Source of the DNA: an uncultured Eubacteriales bacterium
Lineage (GTDB): Bacteria > Bacillota > Clostridia > Christensenellales > Aristaeellaceae
Direction of reading: 5' to 3'
Length of the DNA: 48,408 nucleotides
Assembly: GCA_902764875.1 (NCBI GenBank)
Contig: CACWXP010000030.1
Coordinates: forward strand, 1 to 48,408
Below the pieces are notes generated by a model. The model was not told the DNA's origin. It made no database searches and was given only the letters and a program-made list of their open reading frames with translations. Positions 23,450 through 30,896 of the stretch are shown here, piece after piece (the first letter of the stretch is position 1; every line of letters starts with the position of its first letter). The position numbers were made by a program, and so were the translations under genes.

Positions 23450-26400
23450 ATGGGTCAAAGCATCAAACACCGTATGAAAAACGCGCTTGCCTTGCTGATG
23501 ACGCTTTGCATCGCCGGCTCATTGCTCTTCCCGTTTTCCGCGCTGGCGGCGGCCCCGGTGGGCTACATGCCGGGAGTTACGGAGGAGATGACGGAGCCTT
23601 CTTTCTGGTACGGCCAGACGGTCGATCCCGACGCGCTGCTGGCAACGGCGGAAGATATCGCCCGGATCAACCAAGCCGCCATCGACGGCGCGGGCACCAA
23701 CCGGCGGGATATGAAAAACCTGAAAGAGACTTACAATGGGATCACCAAAAGAGAATCGCTGCAAAAGAGCACGGCGGAGGACGTGAAATACTATCTGGGC
23801 TGGGTCTGGGATCAGACCGGGAAAAAGCTGACCCAGGAGGATTTTGACCTGATCATCGCCAACACCATCGATCCCAACGCGGCGGAAGAAATGCCTGTGC
23901 GCTGGGGCATCGCGGTGAACCGGACCGAGTTGCTCACCTTCCCCTGGGATGGGCAGATCCTGGACGATCCCGTGGACTATGATTTCGACTATCAGCCCTT
24001 GGTGGGTATCCGGGTGAACGAGCCGGTGGCAATCTATTCCACCTCCGCGGACGGGAAATACTTCCAGGTATCCACCTCCTGCTGCACGGGCTGGGTGCGG
24101 ACGGAGGATATCGCCATCTGCAAGGATAAGGAAGAATGGCTCTCCGCCTGGGATATACCCGCCGAAAAGCGGCTGGTGTTCTGGGGCAATAAGATGTATA
24201 CCGATTACTCCAAAACAGCTTTGCAGACCGTCTGCCGCCTGATCACCATGGGCACGGTGCTGGAAAGGATGGACGAAGGGGACCCCGACGCCTTGGTGAT
24301 CAACCGCCTGCCCCTGCACAACTACGCCGTGTACCTGCCCGTGCGGAACGAGGACGGCAGCTACGGCAAAACCCCCGCCCTCATCAACGCCCGGGAACGG
24401 GTGAGCGAGGATTACCTGCCCCTGACCGCCCGGAATCTGGCCACGGTGGCGCTGACCTCCCTGGGGGACGCTTACGGCTGGGGCGCGGGGCTGAACAACG
24501 AGGATTGCACCAGCCTGAACCATTCCATCTTCTGCTGCTTCGGCCTGGATATGCCGCGGAACGGCACCTGGCAGCAGCTGGTGGAAAGCATGCCGAGAAT
24601 CATAATCGGCAATTATACGCTGGAGGAAAAGGAAGCGTTGCTGGACGCGCTGCCCATGGGCGCGCTGCTCAATTTCCCCGGCCATCAGATGATGTATCTG
24701 GGAAAGCAAGCGGGGCAGTATTACGTGGTCAGTACGGTCAGCAGCCTGATGAGCCCTTACAGCGGAAAACGTCAGCGGACCCGTTGCTGCCAGATCAATA
24801 CATTGGACATCAAACGCGCAAACGGAAAAACCTGGATGTCTGAACTGAACCGGATTTTTATTCCGTGGGTTCATCTGGCGGAAGATGAAGAATATCCTCA
24901 GCCTGAGCTTCCGGCATACCATGAATATACCGCGTTTGTTCTGGAAAAAGGGCTGATGGACGCCTATCCCACGGGCTATTTCCTGCCGGATCGCGCCGCT
25001 ACCGTGGTGGAAGCCGTGGAAGCGCTGTGGCGCACGGCCGGAAAGCCGGAGCCTGACGGGATGGGTGAAGGCTTTTCGGATGTTGCCGCCGGATCTGCGA
25101 ACGAAAAGGCGGCCCTGTGGGCCAAACAGGCGGGCGTCTATGCCGGCGCGGACGGGCAGTTCAGGGGGAACGATTCCCTGACAGGGGCCTGTCTGGCCGA
25201 AATTGCCCAAAACTTCCTGAACGAGGATGCTGGGATCGATGCTCCGTCGCCAAATACGATCGTCACCCGGGCTGGGCTGGCCAAAGCCGCTCAGGCGGTG
25301 TGGACGGCATACGACGCGCAGAAAATGCCCGCCTCGCCCTTCGGCACGGCCAGCGCGTCCTCTCCCTATTACGCAAAACCTTGCAACGAGCGCCTCGCGT
25401 CCCTGCCGGAAGCCCTGATGAAGATGGCGGAAGGCGGCTACGGATGGGAATACGAATACGTTGCGGATAAGCCCGCTTATGCCCTGACGCTGATGGATTA
25501 CGCGAATATCTATTCCTTCATCCATACCTACGAGCTTGATCAGGCCGCGCTGCGCGAAGTCCTTTCGGACGCAGATCAGATGGTGCACCGCAAAGCGTTC
25601 ACCGAGGAAGAAATCGACCTGCTTCTGGGCGACGATCAGGCAGCGGCCATGGCGCATTTTGCGTCGGCCAGCACCATCGTGATGGGCGAAAAGGGCTACA
25701 GCGAAAAATGGATGTACGATCATCCCCTCTGGGCCTGGCGGATGGCGGGCATCACCCCCGACATGGTGACCGCCGTGCAGGAAAACTACTACAATCCTCT
25801 CTTCACGCAGGAAGCGGCGGACACTTTCTCCCGGAAGCTGTACCGGTATACAGGCGTCGTGACGCCGGTGAAATGGCATCAGTGGAAGCCCGGGGATGTG
25901 AAGCCGGACGGATCCGTGGAAGAAAACGCTGCGGAAGGTGGCGTAATGCTGGACGTGATGGAATTCTGCCAGTATCCCGATTATCCCACGGGCTGCGAAA
26001 GCGTATCGCTGTATATGCTGCTCCGGTACTACGGCGTGGACGTAACGGTGGAAAACATCTACGATCTGCTGCCCATGGGCGCGCAGCCTTACGACGATGA
26101 AAACGGCGTGCGGCACGGAGCCAATCCGGAGCGCGAGTTCGTGGGCGATCCCCGGAGCGAATACTCTTACGGCGTGTTCAACGAGCCCATCGCGAAAGTA
26201 GCGGAACAGTTCATGCCTGGCGTCAAAACGGAAAAAGGCGCGACCGTTGACGACATCAAAGCGATTTTGGATACGGGCAATCCTGTCCTTACCTGGTATG
26301 TCTCCGCTCCTATGCGGGACATCATGTACCGCTGGGCCTGGCTGGATGAAAATGGGGAATTGGTTCACTGGCCGGGCGGCGAGCACGCCGTGGTGGTCTG

Positions 26401-26533
26401 CGGCTATGACGATACCTCCCTCACCTACCGGGACCCCAACGCCGGCACCACGGTCATCATTGATTACGACACGTTCGCCAAGAGCTTTTCCGAGCTTGGC
26501 GGCAGAATCGTATATTACGCTGCACAGCAATAA
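23450..26533 (+). CDS. Large secreted protein: SH3-like, NlpC/P60-like, SLH-like and C39-like regions
   Basis: This 1027-residue protein has a signal peptide (LLMTLCIAGSLLFPFSALAA). An SH3-like segment follows near residues 185-225 (VAIYSTSADGKYFQV...GWVRTEDI). The NlpC/P60-like cysteine peptidase has Cys353 in NNEDCTSLN and His412 in FPGHQMMYLG. Degenerate SLH-type repeats lie at about 485-620 (AYPTGYFLPDRAATVVEAVE; YAGADGQFRGNDSLTG). The C-terminal C39-like papain-fold domain has Cys849 in YPTGCESVS, His979 in GEHAVVVCGYDD and Asp995 in RDPNAG. It probably acts on peptide cross-links at the cell surface and binds the wall through the SLH part. AAAGGAGAA precedes ATG. Confidence 0.8.
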   Translation: MGQSIKHRMKNALALLMTLCIAGSLLFPFSALAAAPVGYMPGVTEEMTEPSFWYGQTVDPDALLATAEDIARINQAAIDGAGTNRRDMKNLKETYNGITKRESLQKSTAEDVKYYLGWVWDQTGKKLTQEDFDLIIANTIDPNAAEEMPVRWGIAVNRTELLTFPWDGQILDDPVDYDFDYQPLVGIRVNEPVAIYSTSADGKYFQVSTSCCTGWVRTEDIAICKDKEEWLSAWDIPAEKRLVFWGNKMYTDYSKTALQTVCRLITMGTVLERMDEGDPDALVINRLPLHNYAVYLPVRNEDGSYGKTPALINARERVSEDYLPLTARNLATVALTSLGDAYGWGAGLNNEDCTSLNHSIFCCFGLDMPRNGTWQQLVESMPRIIIGNYTLEEKEALLDALPMGALLNFPGHQMMYLGKQAGQYYVVSTVSSLMSPYSGKRQRTRCCQINTLDIKRANGKTWMSELNRIFIPWVHLAEDEEYPQPELPAYHEYTAFVLEKGLMDAYPTGYFLPDRAATVVEAVEALWRTAGKPEPDGMGEGFSDVAAGSANEKAALWAKQAGVYAGADGQFRGNDSLTGACLAEIAQNFLNEDAGIDAPSPNTIVTRAGLAKAAQAVWTAYDAQKMPASPFGTASASSPYYAKPCNERLASLPEALMKMAEGGYGWEYEYVADKPAYALTLMDYANIYSFIHTYELDQAALREVLSDADQMVHRKAFTEEEIDLLLGDDQAAAMAHFASASTIVMGEKGYSEKWMYDHPLWAWRMAGITPDMVTAVQENYYNPLFTQEAADTFSRKLYRYTGVVTPVKWHQWKPGDVKPDGSVEENAAEGGVMLDVMEFCQYPDYPTGCESVSLYMLLRYYGVDVTVENIYDLLPMGAQPYDDENGVRHGANPEREFVGDPRSEYSYGVFNEPIAKVAEQFMPGVKTEKGATVDDIKAILDTGNPVLTWYVSAPMRDIMYRWAWLDENGELVHWPGGEHAVVVCGYDDTSLTYRDPNAGTTVIIDYDTFAKSFSELGGRIVYYAAQQ

Positions 26534-26584
26534 TAACATTACCGTATTCCAGGAAAACAGCGAAGTGAAAGGAAAGCGTTTCAA

Positions 26585-28279
26585 ATGAAAAACACAATTT
26601 TGCGCACCGTCATCATTTATCTGATTTTGTGCATGGCAGTCCCCGCCGCCTTGGCCGAGGGCGGGAATGTGATCTCTTTGCACCAGGAAGCGGAAGCGCA
26701 GCTGGAAAAGGAACTGGGCGCGTTTGAAATCACCGCCATGCAGCGGGAACTGGCAAAGACCAATGAAGCAGGCTATTCCGTGCTGGACGCGGGGCGGGGC
26801 AATCCCAACTGGATCAACACCCAAACGCGCTATGCCTTCACCCGGTTCATGAATTTCGCTATCGGCGAATGTGAGCTGGATATGAACCAGGGCAGCATGG
26901 CGGGGCACGGGAAACTGGAAGGCGTGGGCGAACGCTTTGACGCGTCCATGAATCCGGACGATCCGACCGACGCTTTCCTGATTGCCGCCGTGGATTACTG
27001 CGTGAACACCCTGGGTCTGGACAAGGACGTCCTGCTCAAGGAGCTGGGAGACGCCGTTATCGGCGACTACTATCCTTCCCCCAGCCGGTGCCTGCCTTGC
27101 ACGGAAGCCATCCAGAACGCTTACCTGCAATCCACGCTGTACGGCGGTGCCGATCTGGCGGCGGAAACGCAGGTGTTTCCCACGGAAGGCGGCAGCGCGG
27201 CCATGGTGTACATCTTCGAGGCGCTCAGTCATAATAAGCTGCTGAAAGCTGGAGATCAGATTGCCATCGGCACGCCCATCTTCACCCCCTATATGCAGAT
27301 CCCGTCCGTGAAGGATTACGGCCTGGTGTCTATCGACGTGAGCAGCACGGAGGAAGACGGATGGGATATCCCCGAAGCCGAATTGGTCAAGCTGGAAGAC
27401 CCCGCCGTGAAAGCCTTTTTCCTGGTGAACCCCTCCAACCCCGCCTCCCATGCCCTGTCGGAAAAAACGCTGAAAAGGCTGGAGCTTGTGGTGGAAAAGA
27501 ATCCCGACCTCATCATCCTGACCGACGACGTGTACGGTACTTTCGCCCAGGATTTTAAGACGGTGTATGCCGTGCTGCCGTACAATACCATCCTGGTTTA
27601 TTCTTACTCCAAGCTGTACGGTGCGACCGGCTGGCGCGTGGGCATGATCGCCATGAACAAAGACAACGTATGCGACCGGTTGCTGCGGGAACTGCCCGAG
27701 GAGGACAAAGCGTTCCTGCAGCGCGAATACGCTATCGTGACCTCCGAGCCGGATGAAATGCTCTTCCTGGACCGCGTGGTGGCGGACAGCCGTTCCATCG
27801 GCCTGTACCACACCAGCGGCCTGAGCACCCCGAGCCAGGTGTTCATGGACATGCTTGCGCTGAGCCATTTGGTTTACGAAGCGGAAGACCCCTATATCAA
27901 GCTGGCAAACGATACGGTGCGCGCCCGGTATACGGCGCTGATGAACGCCCTGGGCCTGCCTGCTGACGACAGCGCGCAGAACGCCCGGTATTACACGCTG
28001 GTGGACGTGCTGGCCATCGCTTCCGCCCGGTACGGCGAAGATTTTGCCGATTGGCTGAAAGACAGTCGAACTGAAATCGACTTCCTGAACGACCTGGCCG
28101 GGAAGAAAGGCGTGGTGCTGATGTACGGCCCCGGCTTCAACGCTTCCGAAGGAACCGTGCGCATCTCCCTGGCAAACCTGTACACCGAGGACTATGTGGA
28201 AATCGCGTCCCGGCTGTTTGAGCTGCTGGACGAATACTACACTGAATACGAAACTGAAGCCGTCCCGGACGCGGCTTAA
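26585..28279 (+). CDS. Aspartate 4-decarboxylase / aspartate aminotransferase-like PLP enzyme with a signal peptide
   Basis: This 564-residue fold-type-I PLP enzyme resembles the bifunctional aspartate aminotransferase/L-aspartate beta-decarboxylase family (cytosolic members about 530 residues). Visible are AGRGNPNWINTQTRYAFTRF near the start, FPTEGGSAAMVYIF, FLVNPSNPASHALS, TDDVYGTFA and the PLP-lysine motif YSYSKLYGATGWRVG. It begins with MKNTILRTVIIYLILCMAVP and AALAEGG, a convincing Sec signal peptide, which is unexpected for a PLP enzyme. It follows the secreted multidomain protein by 51 bp with AAAGGAAAG before ATG. The reaction would be Asp to Ala plus CO2 or transamination. An extracellular role is inferred from the signal peptide. 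Confidence 0.78.
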   Translation: MKNTILRTVIIYLILCMAVPAALAEGGNVISLHQEAEAQLEKELGAFEITAMQRELAKTNEAGYSVLDAGRGNPNWINTQTRYAFTRFMNFAIGECELDMNQGSMAGHGKLEGVGERFDASMNPDDPTDAFLIAAVDYCVNTLGLDKDVLLKELGDAVIGDYYPSPSRCLPCTEAIQNAYLQSTLYGGADLAAETQVFPTEGGSAAMVYIFEALSHNKLLKAGDQIAIGTPIFTPYMQIPSVKDYGLVSIDVSSTEEDGWDIPEAELVKLEDPAVKAFFLVNPSNPASHALSEKTLKRLELVVEKNPDLIILTDDVYGTFAQDFKTVYAVLPYNTILVYSYSKLYGATGWRVGMIAMNKDNVCDRLLRELPEEDKAFLQREYAIVTSEPDEMLFLDRVVADSRSIGLYHTSGLSTPSQVFMDMLALSHLVYEAEDPYIKLANDTVRARYTALMNALGLPADDSAQNARYYTLVDVLAIASARYGEDFADWLKDSRTEIDFLNDLAGKKGVVLMYGPGFNASEGTVRISLANLYTEDYVEIASRLFELLDEYYTEYETEAVPDAA

Positions 28280-28310
28280 AGCGATCAACATACAAAAGGA
28301 GACAATCACA

Positions 28311-28416
28311 ATGAAAAAAAACCTTGCGCTGCTGCTGACCCTGATCTTGCAGATGCTTTAGTATGCACGTGCTGATTGATCAGATGAAAGGGAATCCGGT
28401 ACTGGTGCTGAAATGA
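28311..28416 (+). pseudogene. Scar of a deleted secreted-protein gene
   Basis: A perfect ribosome site (AAAAGGAGA) leads into ATG 28311 and a signal-peptide start MKKNLALLLTLILQML that stops after 16 residues at 28359-28361. In another frame, 28363-28416 encodes HVLIDQMKGNPVLVLK and a stop, which reads like the C-terminal end of a protein. I interpret this as a large internal deletion of the third gene of the secreted-protein operon. Alternatively the 16-residue peptide is real and the rest is chance. Confidence 0.5.
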
Positions 28417-28451
28417 ACTGACGGGAATCGGAAGATTGACCGGGTTATCGG

Positions 28452-28480
28452 AGCTGCTCAATGGGGCAGCTTTTTCTTTT
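28452..28480 (+). terminator. Rho-independent terminator of the secreted-protein operon
   Basis: AGCTGC (28452-28457) pairs with GCAGCT (28466-28471), followed by TTTTTCTTTT. Confidence 0.75.
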
Positions 28481-28540
28481 GGCCTTTTTTGTTGCTGCGG
28501 AAATGGGTCAGCGAGACCCGGACCGCACGATCCAAACGCA

Positions 28541-28563
28541 CCACGAGATGGCATCTCCGTGGT
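28541..28563. repeat. Hairpin repeat, copy 1 of a dispersed 19-bp element
   Basis: CCACGAGAT-GGC-ATCTCCGTGG folds with a single bulge. The core GAGATGGCATCTCCGTGGT (28545-28563) recurs at 30121-30139 with one mismatch. Confidence 0.6.
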
Positions 28564-28649
28564 TCCAGAAGTCCCTCGGCGAGGGACGCATGAAACGCCA
28601 AAAGGGGATATAATAGCGTTAAGGGGAACACACGATGGGAGGGATTCGC

Positions 28650-29129
28650 ATGAAGGCATGCTGTTTCACCGGGCACAGGGATCTTCCGAAGGGAGAAGCG
28701 GAGCGGCTGACAGAGAAAGCAAGGGCGCTGATCCTGCTGCTGATCCAGGAAGGCTTCACGGAGTTTCGCGTGGGCGGGGCCGTTGGGTTTGATATGATCA
28801 TGGCGGAACTGCTGCTAAGGCTGCGGGACGAGGAGAAACAGGAGATCCGGATCATATCCGTGATACCGTTTCCTTCCTGGCGGGCGAAGTGGTCATCGGA
28901 GGAAATCCGGCGGCAGAACATGATTCTGGAAAAGAGCGACGAAGTGATCTTCGTCCGGCAGCATTACTGCCAGGGCATCTACATGATCCGGAACCGGGCA
29001 CTGGCGGACGGCGCTCAGGTCTGTATCGCGTACTGTAACCGGCCGAAAGGCGGAACCGCATGGACCGTCCGGTACGCGAAACAGAACGGGCTGCGGACCT
29101 ATAACCTGGCGGGAGGTGAAGGAAAGTGA
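28650..29129 (+). CDS. SLOG-domain protein (DUF1273/YpsA-like)
   Basis: ATG 28650 is preferred (159 residues) because GGGAGGG lies 6 bases before it and members of this family begin with M-K-x-x-x-F-T-G-H-R, as seen here (MKACCFTGHRDLPKG). ATG 28635 is the alternative. The Rossmann-like SLOG fold shows TGHR, VGGAVGFDMIMAE and an RIISVIPFPSW strand, a set used to bind nucleotide-derived ligands. A TATAAT at 28609-28614 gives a plausible -10. It overlaps the next small gene by 4 bases (GTGA). SLOG proteins occur in stress and defence pathways, but this member's ligand is unknown. Confidence 0.8.
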   Translation: MKACCFTGHRDLPKGEAERLTEKARALILLLIQEGFTEFRVGGAVGFDMIMAELLLRLRDEEKQEIRIISVIPFPSWRAKWSSEEIRRQNMILEKSDEVIFVRQHYCQGIYMIRNRALADGAQVCIAYCNRPKGGTAWTVRYAKQNGLRTYNLAGGEGK

Positions 29130-29317
29130 AAAAGGATCAGACTGTGGACTATCTGCGGATTGTTGTCGATTATGAAAAGAAGCGGAACAGAAAGCAGAAG
29201 GAGCCGGACAGTATCCCAGATGAGCATGTGTACCGCAGGGATACCGTCGATTATATGGCCGCCGTGAGAAAATACGGAAGAAGGGAAACCCGGACAATGA
29301 GCCTGCAGGGACATTGA
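29126..29317 (+). CDS. Small charged protein coupled to the SLOG gene
   Basis: This 63-residue, Lys/Arg/Asp-rich protein starts at GTG 29126, inside the SLOG stop codon, with GGGAGG 9 bases upstream. It contains two similar segments (TVDYLRIVVDYEKKR and TVDYMAAVRKYGRRE), so it may be a tandem of two short helices. No family recognised. Confidence 0.55.
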   Translation: MKKDQTVDYLRIVVDYEKKRNRKQKEPDSIPDEHVYRRDTVDYMAAVRKYGRRETRTMSLQGH

Positions 29318-29343
29318 CAGGCGGTTCCGGGAAATCTATATTT

Positions 29344-29369
29344 GGAGTGAAGCGCTCCCGCTGTTTTTT
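29344..29369 (+). terminator. Possible terminator after the SLOG operon
   Basis: GGAGTG-AAG-CGCTCC forms a 6-bp stem (29344-29358); a T run starts five bases later. Confidence 0.45.
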
Positions 29370-29400
29370 GTACATGAGCCCAACAAGGCTGATGTACAAA
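29367..29400. repeat. 13-bp-stem palindrome
   Basis: TTTGTACAT-g-AGCC and GGCT-g-ATGTACAAA pair with one G-G mismatch around the loop CAACAA. No T run follows on either strand. It could be a relic of a miniature mobile element or an mRNA-protecting hairpin. Confidence 0.6.
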
Positions 29401-29430
29401 CTATGGCAGGAACCCGGTTTCCGACACCTG

Positions 29431-29473
29431 TAAAAAAGAAAGGGGCTGTCTCTTTGATCTTTGCGACAGTCCC
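29431..29473 (-). terminator. Rho-independent terminator of the Rpn-like gene
   Basis: On the minus strand GGGACTGTC and GACAGCCCC pair with one mismatch, followed by TTTCTTTTTT. Confidence 0.8.
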
Positions 29474-29482
29474 GAAAGTTTG

Positions 29483-29956
29483 TTACTGTTCCTTCTGAAT
29501 GCCGGCTTTCTCACAGAAATCCTTTTCTGTTATTCCGAGCTGCTCGGCTGCAACTTTGATGGAAATCAGTTTTTTGCGGACTAAATCAAGGATTGTTTCA
29601 TATGCGCCGATATCTTTGCCCTGTGCCATGCCCTGTGCTATGCCTTTTTCTATACCCTGCATCCAGATCGCTTCGCTGTAGTTGCACATTTTTCCCACAT
29701 CCTCTCTCACATCTTCCGTCATCTGAAGGTCTTTCACATCCGGATCGGGAGGGACATCCCTGTCCACCGGAAGCTCCCGGACCGAGACTTCGCCGACAAA
29801 GCAGTGTTCCATGATATATTCGGCGGAAAAGCCCTTGAACTCCTCCACACAGTACATCATCAGGACAGCCTTGTGGCCGAACAGATTCACAACATGACGA
29901 TCCAGCGTTGACTTATCAGCCGCGATCTTCATTGAATGGGCGATCCCCGTATTCAC
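29483..29956 (-). pseudogene. Internally deleted Rpn-family (PD-(D/E)XK) nuclease-like gene
   Basis: This 157-residue ORF has an N-terminal part (LFGHKAVLMMYCVEEFKGFS; VRELPVDRDVPPDP) like the start of gut-type Rpn/PDDEXK proteins. It has the typical C-terminal tail: a Gln/Gly-rich repeat (GIEKGIAQGMAQGKDIGAYE) then ILDLVRKKLISIKVAAEQLG. Full-length relatives are about 300 residues with the nuclease core in the middle; here PVDRD runs almost directly into the tail, so the catalytic region is missing. Reading frame is intact, so a small protein may still be made. Family assignment is from the tail architecture. Confidence 0.55.
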
Positions 29957-30093
29957 GCTGCGTTCAACTCCTCCGGAACAGATATTTTATCACAACCATC
30001 AGGCGGTTTCAATTTCGATTTCGCCGCCCTGTGCATGTAATATTTTACCATGAACACAAAAGTATTGGAATTGGAACAAAAATATTTTTCAAA

Positions 30094-30126
30094 GGCGCCG
30101 GTGAGATGCAAGGCGCCGGTGAGATG
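30094..30126. repeat. Tandem duplication of a 15-bp unit
   Basis: GGCGCCGGTGAGATG occurs at 30094-30108 and again at 30112-30126, separated by CAA. Confidence 0.75.
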
Positions 30127-30139
30127 GCAACTCCGTGGT
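30121..30139. repeat. Copy 2 of the dispersed 19-bp repeat
   Basis: GAGATGGCAACTCCGTGGT, identical to 28545-28563 except for one base. Confidence 0.6.
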
Positions 30140-30201
30140 GCGTGAGTCGTCTATGCTTCATCAGTCTTTCATAAACGCTGTTTTTTTCGATTGTTCGAGT
30201 G

Positions 30202-30219
30202 TGTAAGTTTTTTCTTACA
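30202..30219. promoter_or_regulatory. Short inverted repeat upstream of the DUF1492-like gene
   Basis: TGTAAG-TTTTTT-CTTACA is a perfect 6-bp dyad, 125 bases before the start at 30344. Possible operator. Confidence 0.4.
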
Positions 30220-30343
30220 TACCGTTTGGTACGATGTATATGCAGGGGAGAGAGAAGGAACTTCCCGGGGGCCTGAAACTGAAGAATCCCTGATCGCCGC
30301 CGTGAAGGCGCAGATCCCCACGAAGCTAAAAAAGGAGAGCAGG

Positions 30344-30778
30344 ATGATGAACGCCAAAGATTTTCTGAGCCAGGCCTGGATCCTCGACGAGCAGGTCCAG
30401 AGCAAGCTGATGCAGGTCGAAGCCCTGAAGTCCATGGCCTGCCGGGTTATGACCGTTTACGGCGCAGAGCCGGTGGCCCACACCCGGAATGCTTCCGGCA
30501 TGGAGGACGTCATTCTCCGTATTACGGAAGCGGAAGAAGAACTGCAGCGTAAAATCGACGAGCTGGTTTCCGCCAAGCCGCGGATCGGACTGGTGATCAG
30601 CCGGGTGGAGGATCCGAGCATCCAGCTGATCCTTGAGAAAAGGTATCTTGAATTCCAGCCGCTGAGCAAGATCGGCGTGAAGATGAAGTTCACATACCGC
30701 TGGACGCGCGAACTGCACCACCGGGGCCTGGAAGCGGTTCAGCAGATACTGGACGAGGAAGATAATACTTCCGCTTAG
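30344..30778 (+). CDS. DUF1492-like, phage-type sigma-factor-like protein
   Basis: ATG 30344 follows AAAAGGAGAG and gives 144 residues. The N-terminal two thirds look helical (AKDFLSQAWILDEQVQSKLM; ITEAEEELQRKIDELV). The C-terminal third has the shape of sigma-70 region 4 (LILEKRYLEFQPLSKIGVKM, then FTYRWTRELHHRGLEAVQQI), as in DUF1492/ArpU-type proteins of phages and mobile elements that switch on late genes. No other phage genes surround it, so it is probably a leftover. Confidence 0.7.
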   Translation: MMNAKDFLSQAWILDEQVQSKLMQVEALKSMACRVMTVYGAEPVAHTRNASGMEDVILRITEAEEELQRKIDELVSAKPRIGLVISRVEDPSIQLILEKRYLEFQPLSKIGVKMKFTYRWTRELHHRGLEAVQQILDEEDNTSA

Positions 30779-30805
30779 TTCCTCATGAGTTCCGCTTACT
30801 CCTCT

Positions 30806-30835
30806 TGTCTGCCGCAGGTTCCCTGTGATATAGTA
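30806..30835 (+). promoter_or_regulatory. Promoter of the secreted thioredoxin gene
   Basis: TTGTCT (30806-30811), 18-base spacer, TATAGT (30830-30835) with extended TG at 30827-30828. Confidence 0.6.
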
Positions 30836-30896
30836 TGCTCAGCAAACTGTGACAGATTGCACAGAATAAACCAGGATTGAACGAGGAGAGATGACC

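Larger units (their letters stand above)
29957..30343. other. Intergenic region with short repeats, no gene seen
   Basis: Between the Rpn-like remnant and the DUF1492-like gene lie an AT-rich stretch (29990-30090), an 18-bp tandem duplication (30094-30126), copy 2 of the dispersed 19-bp repeat (30121-30139) and a small hairpin (30202-30219). No coding frame with a ribosome site is convincing before 30344. Confidence 0.5.

Noticed and set aside
23519-28309. A 1596-codon open frame on the minus strand
   Set aside because: It lies antisense to two well-supported secreted-protein genes, begins inside the third gene's remnant and has no domain pattern; long shadow frames are common in GC-rich DNA.
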